Counted from the first letter of the stretch, positions 1 through 11,512 are shown. The stretch is DNA of 64,000 nucleotides from Ornithodoros turicata (GCF_037126465.1 NC_088203.1:50238489-50302488), one strand, 5' to 3'. Notes: generated by a model not told the origin, from the sequence alone. A program made the numbers and translations.

Positions 1-228
1 CAGACTTTATGGTATTAAGCTGTTCGAGTAGAAGTGACTTTCCGTGCTCGCTTAAGATAGATTGTGTATCCCTGTCCTGTGGTTTCTTCACGCAGGGCCA
101 ATGCAAATGAGTATTTAGCATTATGCAATAATTATCTGATAGCAGAAATGGGTGTCTTTGTCACAATTTATTAGCGTGTGCGTCGTTATTTTATTTATTT
201 TTTTCTCTTATAGCTATGCGAGCAAAAG

Positions 229-1890
229 TGCGTGTAATATTTCGCTGCTCTTTTCTTATTTTCTCTACTTTTTATGTAGAAGAAAGCCTCCTGCGTAAAA
301 GCTGAATAGTGTTCTACCAGTGGAAGTGGGGTTGTTTGTTTGATTTTGTTGGGTGTTCGATATCTTAACGAAGTAAGCAGAGCTTAATTTTGCAGGTTTT
401 TGAGCAGAAATGCTGGTGTCTGAGCACGGAGTACAAATTTCTATATTTCTCTGCTCCCTAAGAAAATTTGTACGTCGTTTTCCAAGCAGACCGCGTTTAG
501 TTTACGCAAAATAGAAAAATGAAGTTGTGTATGCTCTATGATGATCCGCCGCAGGCTTAGGCCTTTTCCCCGATGAGCAGTGTTTTGTATGCGATGTCGC
601 ATGTCTGGACTTGTTCAGTGTTGCAATTTTTACCCTTCGTTAATATCTTGTTGTTGTCGTCGTCTTGTGTTAGACGTTGAGCTTCGTAGCGATGTGCGGT
701 AACGCTACGATTATTCCTGAGCGCTCCGTGTGTTTAATGCGTTGTCCTCTGTGCGTGCATGCGTGTGCTTTTTTTTCTCCTGATTTGTGACGTCATCGTG
801 GCATGTCTGGACTTGTTTAGCAGTGTTGCAGTTCTTCCCGCTGCTAGTATCTTGTTGCTGTCATGTTGTGCTAGCCGCGTGGCGATGTGTGGTGACCTGA
901 GGTCTTCAGCCTTTTCCCTGCTCACCTAAGGAAATTTGTGTATCCCTGTCCTGTGCTTTCTTTACGCAAGGGCAATGCGTCTGTGTATGTGGCACTATCA
1001 GATACCAGACATGAGTGTCTTTTTCTTGGTTTATTGGCATATGCTTCAGGTTTTTTAAGTCAAGCAAATGTGCGTGTTATATTTCGCTGCTCTTTTCTTA
1101 TTTTCTCTACTTTTTATGTAGAAGAAAGCCTCCTGCGTAAAAGCTGAATAGTGTTCTACCAGTGGAAGTGGGGTTGTTTGTTTGATTTTGTTCGATATCT
1201 TGACGAAGTAAGCAGTGTTTAATTTTGCAGGTTTTTGAGCAGAAATGCTGGTATCTGAGCACGGAGTAGAAACATTTCTCTGCTCCTTAAGAAAATTTGT
1301 ACGTCGTTTTCCAAGCAGACCGCGTTTAGTTTACGCAAAATAGAAAAAATGAAGTTGTGTACGCTCTATGATGATCCGCCGCAGGCTTAGGCCTTTTCCC
1401 CGATGAGCAGTGTTTTGTATGCGATGTCGCATGTCTGGACTTGTTCGGTAGTGTTGCAATTTTTACCCTTCGCTAATATCTTGTTGTCGTCGTCTTGTGT
1501 TAGACGTTTAGCTTCGTAGCCATGTGCGGTGACGCTACGATTATTCCTGAGCGCTCCGTGTGTTTAATGCGTTGTCCTCTGTGCGTGCGTGCGTGCGTGT
1601 GCTTTTTTTTTTTCTTCCTGATTTGTGACGCCATCGTGGCATGTCTGGACTTGTTTAGCAGTGTTGCAGTTCTTCCCGCTGCTAGTATCTTGTTGGTGTC
1701 ATGTTGTGCTAGCCGCGTGGCGATGTGGCCTGTGGTCTTAAGCCTTTTCCCTGCTCACCTAAGGAAATTTGTGTATCCGTGTCCTGTGCTTTCTTTACGC
1801 AAGGGCAATGCGTCTGTGTATGTGGCACTATCAGATACCAGACATGAGTGCCTTTTTCTTGGTTTATTGGCATATGCTTCAGGTCGAGCA
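229..1890 (+). repeat. Tandem duplication of an ~840-bp unit inside the GF1 arm
   Basis: The unit starting near 229 (GCGTGTAATATTTCGCTGCT) restarts near 1,070 with a nearly identical sequence, giving a period of about 841 bp. A third, diverged partial start is near 1,890. The same duplication is present in GF2's right arm (copy one from about 25,717, copy two from about 36,258). GF2's left arm carries a single copy only. Confidence 0.75.
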
Positions 1891-2890
1891 CAAGCGCGCG
1901 CAATTTTTCGCAGCTCTCTTCTTCGAATCACCGATTTTACGCAGAAGAAAGTCGCATGGTGCAGCTGAGAAGAGGGTTTCTCTGATTGTTTGTTTGATTT
2001 TGTTGGGTGTTCGATATGTTGGTGAAGTCAGCTGTTAAAGGTATCCGTGAAGAAATGCTTGCATCTGAGCGCAGGATAGGAATTCCTGAAGCACGGCACC
2101 CTCAGTGTAAATTAATTATTTTGGATATGAGTCTGCTTCCCTGCATGACAAGGCTGAAATGGGAAGAGAGAAAAAATTGGAGCGCTTCATTAGTAGCGAT
2201 CCAAGTAATAGGGCAATTATAGTTTCCATAGAAAGTTGGGCTCCTAAAATTATAGTTCAGTTGTAGTTTTTCTAAACTGCAATGCAATAATCATTAATAT
2301 AGTATAGGAATTCTATCGTGTTCCCGTAAAGGCGTTCTGTCTTGTGCTTTCGCGCCTTTTTGCTCGCAATGAGTGAATGGAACTTTGCCCACCCGGCTTC
2401 CGCGCCTTTTTTGCTCGCAGGTGTAGCCTCAGACAACGAATGTATGAGCATAGAAAGGGTCATGTATTACATAAGCCTGGAGGTGATGTTGAGTGGTCTC
2501 ACTTATTATTTTAAAAGAGCAGTGGCAGTTTACTGTAATTCTAATGACCATGATGAGCCTTTGGGGTGAAAATCGATAATATGCGGGGTGCTTTTTTGTT
2601 GAATTTTAATGAGAGAATCAATGTCATTAAGAGTAGGACAAAGGAAATAATCTTGCGATTCAATAAATAATAGGAGTCTTTGCCGGTGTCTTCTTCTTCA
2701 GACAGGATGTGATGACGTCACGCAGTCTGTAGCAATGCATTGACCGTTACTGGAAAAAAGTGTGGCAATAGAAAAATAGTGTGTATTGTCCTGGGCAGAT
2801 TTATGATGAGCACTGTTTTTGAATAAGAAGAAATAGTTTGATGCTGGTTTCCTTCTTTGTTTCTTTTCGCTTTTTCCCCCCTTGTCTGAC

Positions 2891-2930
2891 AAACATGTGC
2901 TGACATGCCTGGGCTTGTTCTGACATGCTT
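2891..2930 (+). promoter_or_regulatory. Four contiguous p53-like decamers
   Basis: Four 10-mers follow one another without a gap: AAACATGTGC, TGACATGCCT, GGGCTTGTTC, TGACATGCTT. The p53-family half-site consensus is RRRCWWGYYY. The third decamer fits fully and the others miss one base. The array is repeated at 37,947-37,986 and, inverted, at 19,921-19,960. Binding is inference. Confidence 0.45.
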
Positions 2931-3400
2931 TCCTTCTGCATGTAGTTTTTTTCCTTTTGTACAAGGCATATTCTTGACGATAGTGCTGCCTTGAATGTGA
3001 GTAGAGCAATTCTTAATAATTTTGCGATTCATTTAGTTCAGAGAGTAACCGCGAGGGGGACAGGTGTGTGACTTTATGTCTTGCTGAACCATTTTTTTTT
3101 CCTGTACAGTAAGACTTTGGGAATGAAATGCTACAATCTCCTCTTGTCTATGGTGTTTTTCTGCAATAGTTCCCTACGCAATCATTATAGTAGAATAAAG
3201 GAAATAATCTAGGGATAGCGATTCAATAAATAACAGGTGCCCTGTCTAGAGCGTACGCGTCCTTGAGCCACGCACCTGCATGATGACCGCATACCGAGAG
3301 ACTATTGTTTCAGGTTGACCTTGTCTAGAGGAGCATTAGTGGAAAAAAAAAACTGTGTAGCCCTGAGACAATAGGATGCCGTCACGACCAATGAGACTGG

Positions 3401-3414
3401 CCTGCAGGGGGCGC
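3401..3414 (+). promoter_or_regulatory. CTCF-like motif
   Basis: CCTGCAGGGGGCGC sits 3' of a CCAAT box (GACCAATGAG). It is a near match to the CTCF core seen twice at 4,210-4,279. The paralogous places are about 38,456-38,470 and, inverted, 19,437-19,450. Confidence 0.4.
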
Positions 3415-3705
3415 AAGGATTCACTTCTCTCTTGGACACTGGCGGGTGTAGACACGGTAATTATGATCCTGGCGTTGGCCGTCAGTGGAAGAGCGTAGCT
3501 TAGGTGGGGTTCTGTCTGCCTCTGATGGGGTGTGGATGTATGGTTCGTCACTGGTGAATGGTGTTCGATGATGCAGGTGGATTTTGTGACGAGCGGATTT
3601 ACAATGAGGGAATGCTGTGAACGGGAAAAATGATGGTGAGTGCCTTTTTCACTCTGTTCAAGTGTTCGTTTTCCTCTGTTGCCCAACAGTCGTGCGAATT
3701 TGTCC

Positions 3706-3735
3706 TGACGTGTCCTGACATGCCCCGATATGCAT
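3706..3735 (+). promoter_or_regulatory. Second p53-like decamer run in the GF1 arm
   Basis: TGACGTGTCC, TGACATGCCC and CGATATGCAT follow in 10-bp phase. The same phase is kept at 38,762-38,791 in GF2. The match to RRRCWWGYYY is weaker than in the 2,891 array. Confidence 0.35.
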
Positions 3736-4209
3736 GCTTTCCTTTGTTAACGCTTTGTATTTTGTCTTTTTTTGACAAGGAACATTGTCGTCTTGACGAT
3801 AGTGCTGCCCTGAGTTCTGCGCGCGTTGATTTGTTGAGTGCCTAGTCCTCTCATTAGCCGTTGATGGAGTTACATGTTAGGATGTTTTGTTCTTTTGCAA
3901 GTCTCATTTAGTAAGATTTTCTAGTAATTTTTACTAGACTTTAGTAATTCCTACGATCAGTTTTCATGCATGGTGCTCTTCTGCAATAGTTTCCTATGCA
4001 ATCGTTATAGAAGAATAAAGAAATAATCTTGGGATAGTGATTCAATAAATAATAGGTCCCCTGTCTAGAGCGCACGCGTCCTTGAGCCACGCAGGTGCAT
4101 GATGACGTCATACCGTGGCTTCACTGCAGATTGACCAAAGGAGCATTAGTGGAAAAAAAAACAGTGTAGCCCTGAGACAATAGGATGATGTCTGGACCAA
4201 TGAGAACTG

Positions 4210-4279
4210 CCAGCAGGGGGCGCAGGAATGCTCTTCTCACTTAGCCTCACGACCAATGAGAACGGCCAGCAGGGGGCGC
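4210..4279 (+). promoter_or_regulatory. Paired CTCF-like sites with CCAAT boxes
   Basis: CCAGCAGGGGGCGC occurs at 4,210-4,223 and 4,266-4,279, each 12-14 bases after a CCAAT box (ACCAATGAGAA). A further AGAGGGCGC lies at about 4,329. The 14-mer fits the conserved vertebrate and fly CTCF core. In GF2 the pair is at 39,260-39,273 and 39,316-39,329 and, inverted, at 18,575-18,588 and 18,631-18,644. There a CRE palindrome (39,237-39,244) precedes the CCAAT box. Whether CTCF binds here is untested. Confidence 0.5.
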
Positions 4280-4900
4280 AGGAATGCTCTTCTCTCTTAG
4301 CCTCTCGCAGGTGGCGGTAGGAGCGCGCAGAGGGCGCTACGAGCGCGCGCATGCGTAGCACCCGTAGAGTGGCGCTTACGTCAGTCCACCTCTGGCTCTC
4401 GTTGGGAGAAGACGTGCGGTCGTTCGCTCCGTCGTCACTTGATCCCTGGCTGTCGACGAGAGCAGTCGCATCGGTCTGCGCTCCTACTGTGGTGAGGTGA
4501 TTTGTTGTGTAACTAATGATTTCGCCAACTTTGTTCCCGCTTTGTTTGCGATTTTCGTGCCCGTGCACGTCGGGTGCTGGTTGCTGTTGTCCGGGCATTC
4601 CCGCCATTTTCTATCATCTTCTGCCTTGGGACCGGGAGTAGCGCTGGCGTGATTCTTAATAATTTTGTTGTGAGATTAGTTGAGAAAGTAACCGCTAGGG
4701 GGTGCAGCTGCGGGGTTTATACAGGACAAAAACCATTACGAGTCAGTTTCTGCCTGCCTCTCGGATGGAGCAGTCGCATGGTTCTGCGCTCCTGTTGTGG
4801 TGGGATCATTTGTTGTGTAACTAGTTCTATTTTCTTGTTAGCTATTGATGGTTTGCATACTCTAGCTTTCCCAGCCTCTGTATTACGAGTGTTTTTCTCC

Positions 4901-4940
4901 TTGCATGTCCAGAGCTGTCCTAACTTGCCCAGACATGCCA
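4901..4940 (+). promoter_or_regulatory. Four contiguous p53-like decamers next to a CRE-like block
   Basis: TTGCATGTCC, AGAGCTGTCC, TAACTTGCCC and AGACATGCCA are in exact 10-bp register. They are followed by GATGAAGTCACAGCTGACGTCA, where the first CRE is mutated in this copy. In GF2 (39,941-40,003) the same block has two intact TGACGTCA palindromes. Confidence 0.4.
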
Positions 4941-5157
4941 TGATGAAGTCACAGCTGACGTCACAGGATGTCCGGAACTGGTGTTCATAGCTGCGATGCT
5001 TTGCAACCTGCCTCCGTGCTCTGTCGCCCAGCGACAGTCAGCGGCTGTTCTGGACCGCTTTCTACAAGATGGCGTCGTTGATCTTCAACTAAACTCCTTC
5101 TCTCCACACTATTTCTATCTTTTCATTTTATTTTCTACATATTTTTTTATTTTTTAG

Positions 5158-5327
5158 CAGCTCAACTAGCCCACAACTCACACAGTGGTCTGGACACGTC
5201 CTAGATGTTCCCCAATTAGTGTAATGACTCCCTGAATTATCCTGATTAATGTGGGGGGTCCCAAATTGCTGTAATTGCTAATTAATGGCGTCCAGACGAA
5301 GATGTGAGTTGTGGGCCAGTTGAGCTG
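5158..5327. repeat. GF1 terminal hairpin (subfamily A stem)
   Basis: The outer stem starts CAGCTCAACTAGCCCACAAC and returns as GTTGTGGGCCAGTTGAGCTG. Between the stem arms lie CCCCAATTA pairing imperfectly with TTAATGTGGGG, and an AATTGC/GCTAATT-rich inner part. The folded shape would be a long outer stem with small internal arms. GF2's hairpins share the interior (TCCCCAATTAGTGT, GATTAATGTGGGG) but have a different outer stem. Confidence 0.75.
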
Positions 5328-5340
5328 ATACATTACTACT

Positions 5341-6678
5341 TCCGCCACCTGGACAGAGCGTCCTCTAGCGGTGCAGGCTCCGCCGAGGATGTGGGCCCAC
5401 TTGCATATGTGTCGAAGATGAGGGGACTGTGCTGAAACAGCCGTTATGTCGCCATTTAACTCAGCTAGTAAGTGTGATAAATAAATTACAACGAAGCTAA
5501 AAACTGAAGCAGCTTAGAGCTGCGTCTCATAACAAAATGGTAAATGACCTTATGCATGTGGACCCAGGATCAAAGGGAACTAAAAAAAAACTAAGCGACA
5601 GTCGGTGATCCAGCCACACCATGCAAGTACTAGTCACAGAACGTTTCGTGAAAGTGGATATACTAAGTAATTACAAGCACATGCAACAACAACAATGTTT
5701 GAGAACTACCACAAGCTGTACATCTATATACAGGTTATATGTTACAAATACATAATTTTTTTACCGTATCACAAATATATACGTGCACAGTAAGTGTTAT
5801 ATGTTATGCTGCCCAACACCATATTTGGCAGCTGTATTTGGATCAGCGTTATTAGCAAATAGGGGTGAAGCCCACTAGCAATTACACAAAGCTGCTAGAC
5901 ACGTTTAACTGGATGCAGCATGACCTCAGACTTGCACCTAGCATGTTACCAATTACTTGTCTTACTAGTAAGCCATTACTAGCCATTAATTTTGTAAATA
6001 TAATCAATTAGATGTTTGAGAAAGTAATTTTTCAAATCTGATTAGAATTTTTGGTATTGGATTACAAACTGATCAACTACTGTAACGACTAAGCTGAATT
6101 CATGGACGAAAACCAGTCCACAGGCCCCAGCACAGCCACATCTAATCTGCTTTCCAGTACAGTATACAGGGCCGGCAACGAAGGGCCCTCCCCACGGATG
6201 TTAGCACAATTATACGTGACAAGGGAGACCGGGGCAAGACTCATCCCCCGGGGCCCGTAAGTTCTCTCACCGGACCTTAGTGACCGGAGTAAAATCAATC
6301 TGGACACGCATTCTACGCCCTGGGGATACCTTATATCTCTTCCTACCACAACGTGTTGTCTGTATAGTAGGTCAAGCTTTGGACATAGGCAGTCACTTGA
6401 AATTTTGAAGTTGTGACTATATCGCTACAGAGCTTATGACTTATTATCAAAAGTAACAACAATAGTAATACCTTACATTTTGAGCAGTTACTTGATTACA
6501 AATTTAGCTCTCTAATTTGTAATTGTGAGAAATTACTTTTGTCACCAGAGTAATAGTTACTGTACCGAATTACCTTATTGGGTAACATGCACAAGTCCAT
6601 GAGCATGTTGAATGCAGTAGTATAACACTGATTGAATTATGTAGATGGGTAGAAATCCAGCGAACCGGTAGAGATGTA
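5341..6678. other. No gene recognised; old intergenic or intronic sequence
   Basis: I see no splice-consistent ORF, RNA gene or clear repeat structure. The longest ORF (6,089-6,349 minus) has no recognisable motif. If GF1 has a target duplication, its right copy would start at 5,341 (TCCGCC); the left copy is outside the window. Confidence 0.4.
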
Positions 6679-7950
6679 GGAAGGGAGTTGCCTCAGGACA
6701 GAAGCCGCCGATATTTCGAACAGAGACTGTTCTTCTTCTGGGCACCGTCCTCATCATTGGCATGGTATTTAAAGGGTTAGGTGTGACGTGTTTAAAGGTT
6801 CATGCGAATTGTGGGTCAACAGCCCGGAGGGAAGAAAGGTCCGTACGGGTTTTTACGGCGGGAGTGAATGGCTGCTTTGTTAGAGTGTGGAGGGGATTAT
6901 GTGAACGTAGTGATCTAGGCTACAGACCGGTTGCAGAAAAATGGAAGGTTCACGAACACGTGGACGAAACGGGACAACAGGCAAGAATTCGCAAGCATAG
7001 CGAAAGATAAGGAGGTTAGTGGTTACGTGGGGAAAATTCAAGAACGAGCAATTTCTTTTTTTTTAAATATATATTTGTAATACAAAGTTGTGGCATGCAC
7101 TAAAGAGAGCAGAAAGCAGTGGCCATGCAGAACATAACAGATGATAATGGAGGTAGATGGGAAAAGCATATTTTATTTGTGAAGTGTTTCTAGGGTGCCT
7201 TGTGATTTGTTGATACCGGACGGGTGGAGAGCGTTGAACTTGTATATGAGATAAGACTCCCTATCACGTCTGTCACGTGTCACGTGTCACGGATCTAAAC
7301 CCGGTTTCTAGAATATAATAATAATATTCTAGAAACCGGGTTTAGATCCACACGTGACAGACGTGATAGGGAGTCTTATCTCATATACAAGTTCAACGCT
7401 CTCCACCCGTCCGGTATCAACAAATCACAAGGCACCCTAGAAACACTTCACAAATAAAATATGCTTTTCCCATCTACCTCCATTATCATCTGTTATGTTC
7501 TGCATGGCCACTGCTTTCTGCTCTCTTTATTGCATGCCACAACTTTGTATTACAAATATATATTAAAAAAAAAGAAATTGCTCGTTCTGGAATTTTCCCC
7601 ACGTAACCACTAACCTCCTTATCTTCCGCTATGCTTGCGAATTCTTGCCTGTTGTCCCGTTTCGTCCACGTGTTCGTGAACCTTCCATTTTTCTGCAAGC
7701 GGTCTGTAGCCTAGATCACTACGTTCACATAATCCCCTCCACACTCTAACAAAGCAGCCATTCACTCCCGCCGTAAAAACCCGTACGGACCTTTCTTCCC
7801 TCCGGGCTGTTGACCCACAATTCGCATGAACCTTTAAACACGTCACACCTAACCCTTTAAATACCATGCCAATGATGAGGACGGTGCCCAGAAGAAGAAC
7901 AGTCTCTGTTCGAAATATCGGCGGCTTCTGTCCTGAGGCAACTCCCTTCC
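6679..7950. repeat. Near-perfect 1.27-kb palindrome (arms ~636 bp)
   Basis: The sequence reads outward from a centre near 7,314 (ATAATAATATT) as two inverted arms ending GGAAGGGAGTTGCCTC and its complement. Because of the symmetry the same small ORF appears on both strands (6,762-7,010 plus and 7,619-7,868 minus). A 15-bp direct repeat, ACTGATTGAATTATG, flanks it at 6,627-6,641 and 7,952-7,966, which looks like a target-site duplication. A retroelement that inserted with an inverted duplication is possible; the family is not recognised. Confidence 0.7.
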
Positions 7951-7966
7951 TACTGATTGAATTATG

Positions 7967-8889
7967 GTTGGTACGGTTATGCTTAGTAAAATAAACAGAA
8001 CAAAGCACTAGGAACTGTAATAGGAACGATGTCACCTGATGATGTGGTGCATCGAATGGAGGCTGCTGTATTTTAGAGGTGAATTACAGGCCATTCACTG
8101 GAGTTGTTCTTGCCTGTCACTCAGGTGAAAGCCATTGGAAAACATCCTGTTTCGGTGTGCAACGCTGGTTTTGGAAAAGAAAAGGGGTAATGTAGTACGC
8201 AGCTGGAGAATGCAACTGGATATGCAGAGAGTAACATATCCTTCATTCTGAGGAAGGCACACAGAGGTGAACACACAAACAACGAAGTGCATAAGATGGA
8301 CTCAAAGTCCGTCTTGTCCACTTCATTGCGGTGTTTGTCTCTGCGTTTACCTTCCTTAGACTCGAGGATATGCTACCCTCTTCAAGTCCACATGAGCTTG
8401 CTTGCCTTCGCTTACTGCGTTATTCGACTGCATGTATTCTGAGGGGCTGGATTACAAGACAGAAGTCTGTACCTCTGCGAAGCAGCCTTGTTTACTCAGG
8501 CATCAACAGGTCTGCGTCAAAGTCATCATCCTCAGCGTCATACCCTAGCACAGTATGAAGTGGACTGTAAAGTGATAAGGCTCGTGAACAATGAACAGAG
8601 TCTGAATGGTAGGCAAGATAATGCTGCAGCGGACGATCAAGCAGGCTGTACAGTATTCTGTGATTAATTGGTCGCACAACTGTTGCAAAGGATTGCTGTT
8701 GGAGGCTATCAAATGTTTCTCTGTTGGCCCTGTGACCATAGGTATCAGAAATAATTCCTGGGTTTATGTAATGGAGAAAAAATATATGTGCTACGTTTGA
8801 GTTAAGAGCACGACACTGCTTTCTTTGTCACTATTATAACGTGCACAGCGCATCCAAGGAAAATGAAGTATAGCATGCACCAAAGAGCC
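7967..8889. other. No gene recognised; possible distal 3' part of Kolobok-A
   Basis: The position matches what lies left of the last transposase exon in Kolobok-B, where a P2X7-domain gene and the left terminus sit, but neither can be found here. A minus ORF at 8,492-8,677 ends in an acidic run (AEDDDFDADLL) without a recognised family. No Kolobok left terminus (AGGGACTATG...) was found. Confidence 0.3.
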
Positions 8890-11512
8890 TGTACATACTT
8901 TGTATGTGTTGTAGCGAATCGTGAAACATGACCAGCTACAACGTCGTCCTTGGATGGTCTCTGTCTGAAGCGGTGCGTCATTGGTGGTGGGACATCACAC
9001 TCTGCATTTGCAAAGGCCTCTGCGAAGGTGATGTATGTGCTTGCCAAGCGAAGAGTCTAATCAAGGAGGTCATTCACATAGCCTGTAATGGAATGTCACT
9101 CTTGAGATGGCACAACAAGTTTTCTCTGCTTGAACATATATGCTGGAAGGTGGGGGTGAGAGTCCTTTAGAGCTGGGGTTCCTTTGTGGGCATAGATATC
9201 ACACATTTTGCCTGATATTCTCTTATGAAACATATTTTTACAGAATTTGTGTGTTCATCAGACTGATACTGCAGGTAACATTTGTTAAAAGCTATAAGAT
9301 TTTGTTACTTATTATGAATATATTTACTAGCAGCATCACTACCCCTCAGACACGAAACAGATTGCAAATATAACTACGTATGTCTTCAAATCGTGACGAA
9401 ATACATGCATCATTTGAATCAGGTATAGAGCAAGTCTGAGTATTGCATAAATGACTAGAAGCAACATATTTCTATAGGCATTATGTAGCAGCATATACTG
9501 TGTGCAGTATTCTTTTTTTTTCTAGTGGTTTTTTACTTCCAATTTCGTTTTGTGTGGAGAACGGTCTTGATGTACCAATCCTTCTAACTCAGCTCACACG
9601 CTCTTGTGGATAGGGACTTTCAGCACCCATGAGGTAACATTTTCTCAACCAACAAAATAAGGATTGAAATGGTGACGACCAAAGCAAGAATGTCACTATG
9701 CGGGCTCAAAGAGTTCAAAAGTGATGCATGAATCAATTATGCAAACACGACAAAGAGTTTTGTGCCTCACTGAAGAGCAACAGCACATGGTCCGCATTCA
9801 TTGAACTGCTCACCAAATGTCGCCTGCGTCATTACAGGGCTTGCAATCATTTCTCCAGCCTTCGCCTTTGGTGCTTTCAGTTTCCAATGCAGTCGTCCAT
9901 CCTTTGTAGTAGCTTGCAAACGTGCGGAGTTTTGATTGAAGTGCAGGATGGCAATGTATGTCCTACGTGTGCATTGAAAGCATGAGGAACATACTAAATA
10001 ACACAAGGCATTGTGAAATTCACCTAGCTTGCATGCCGAAGTAAGAAAACCAGGGTGTCGAACCGAAACGTTTTTCGTTCCGGTTTTCGTTCCAGTTTTC
10101 GTTCCGGTTCTCGTTCCGGTTCTATCATAAACGGTTCGGTACCGGTTCTGCTCCGGAGCAAAAAAATAACGGTTCATAGCGGTTTTAACCGGTTCCGCTG
10201 GTGGACATATTCAATCCCAGCAAAAAAAATCAATGCTGCAAAATGTAAACCCGTTTATATGCATACATGGTATTTAATATTAATAGGCAGCTGTGAAATT
10301 AGTAGCTCCTGGCTCCTGTAGGTGACTGTCTGTTCAAATAGGCATTCTCCTTTCTTGAAGCGCATGATACAGACGGACTTGTTTGTTGTGATGTCATACG
10401 TAAAGTACTTCCTTGCTGGATTGGTGCGATCGCGTCCCATCCGAGTGCCTGTTGCTGCTTCCTCGCCAGCAAGCACTACAGCACGAGTACGACGCAAATC
10501 GAGGAACACCTTCACTCACAAACGCGCTCAAACGGCTCCATTTTCTTTTCTTCGTGTCCTGTCCACAAAAGAGGCGCCACTTCGCACGCGCTTGCCTCGC
10601 GGGTACGTACATGTATTCAACTTCGCTGCTCTGAAACAGGGGAGACGTTGCGAGAGATTACCGACAGAGAAGCCGTTTCGCAGCCCCCTTGGGTCGCACA
10701 TTGGTTGAGAGTCACAACCAGTCACATGTACATCTAAGTCTATGTGCGCGAACGATTAAACGTTACAAAGGGAGCCTAAGGGTCATAGTCTACCGACATA
10801 CATTGCACCTTACCCGTAACTCTCGTAAAGTATCCATGACATGACTTCAGAACACACGACGACAGTTTCATTTGCTTACTCGTTCCAAACCGGCGAAGTT
10901 TTTGCTTGGACCGAAAACCGTCAAAGATTTTTTTCGGTTTCCCTCCTGAGCGAAAAAAAACCTATACGGTTTCGATTCCGTTCCGGTTCGCACCAAAATG
11001 GCGTTTTTTTTCGGTTTTCGGTTCCGGTTTTCGATTCGCTCCGACACCCCGAAGAAAACGCCACAGACTTGTGAGCGAACTGGTTAATGACATTGTGGAA
11101 TGACTCCAAGGCAAAGGTCTGCGTGTGTGGGGACAACTGCTTGATGTCCCGTGTCAGCAGTGGGGCTGTGACGATTTCTTCAAGCCTTTTGTGTGCTGGA
11201 GATCCTAGACATGATAATCAAATGAGTAACGCAACACATACGTTATTAGATATGGAAAGGTACCTTTGCGGAGCCAAGACCTGTTGTCCAGTGGCTTGTG
11301 GAGGCACCTTGTCAACATCCCATTGTGGCCCACATGAATGTTGGCAGCATGGTTTACCATGGTTTTCCAAATGTCCACAAGGAGGTCACCATCACCTTCA
11401 CTGGCATGTGCACGCTAGTAGAGGTGGTTAGAAGCAGGCCGGACCCACCAGGATAGTTGTTTGCAAGTGCTACTCTTACTGGCTCCAGAGAGCTTCTCCT
11501 TGACAGCTGTAA
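8890..11512 (-). pseudogene. Kolobok-A transposase, C-terminal exons (disrupted)
   Basis: Read on the minus strand, the first exon starts after a splice acceptor at about 11,512 (VKEKLSGASK...) and aligns with the Kolobok-B exon at 31,260-31,505. It contains a TAG where Kolobok-B has the W of RHIYW. The next exon carries ALESFHNVINQFAHKS, matching GLESYHSVLNHFVPKS with the presumed catalytic E. It is interrupted by the hAT-like element, resumes as YFGMQAR left of 10,050 and has a donor there. The following exon (about 9,812-9,978) reads IAILHFNQNSARLQ, matching LAILHYNENADRVQ. A possible last exon lies at 8,890-9,050 (weaker). The nonsense codon and the insertion mean it cannot be functional. 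Confidence 0.75.
10051..11051. mobile_element. hAT-like non-autonomous element, 1,001 bp
   Basis: The ends are CAGGGTGTCGAACCG and CTCCGACACCCCG (imperfect terminal inverted repeat). An 8-bp direct repeat AAGAAAAC flanks it at 10,043-10,050 and 11,052-11,059. An 8-bp duplication and CAGGG-type ends are hallmarks of the hAT superfamily. Subterminal repeats of a GTTCCGGTTTTC unit occur at both ends (10,075-10,130 and 10,970-11,040). No transposase is encoded. It interrupts a Kolobok-A exon, and deleting it plus one duplication copy restores the alignment with Kolobok-B. Confidence 0.75.

Larger units (their letters stand above)
1..5340 (+). mobile_element. Right arm of giant foldback element GF1 (left part outside window)
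   Basis: This stretch is the same sequence, in the same order, as the right arm of GF2 (25,480-26,543 continued at 36,249-40,359) and the reverse complement of GF2's left arm (17,543-22,020). It begins outside the window, ends in a ~170-bp hairpin (5,158-5,327) and then an ACTACT outer tip at 5,340. No ORF in it is conserved as a protein; the small ORFs are shadows. It holds two tandem copies of an ~840-bp unit and clusters of regulatory-looking motifs. It also preserves the empty target site into which Kolobok-B inserted in GF2 (around 1,050-1,065). I infer a non-autonomous, foldback-type DNA element. Confidence 0.8.

Noticed and set aside
1522..1968. 148-codon ORF in the GF1 arm and many similar small ORFs in all arms
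   Set aside because: Paralogous arms break these frames with indels and stops; no motif; low-complexity F and C runs come from T-rich tracts.
10055..10321. Arginine/serine/glycine-rich ORF in the hAT-like element
   Set aside because: Produced by the GTTCCGGTTTTC subterminal repeats; noncoding.
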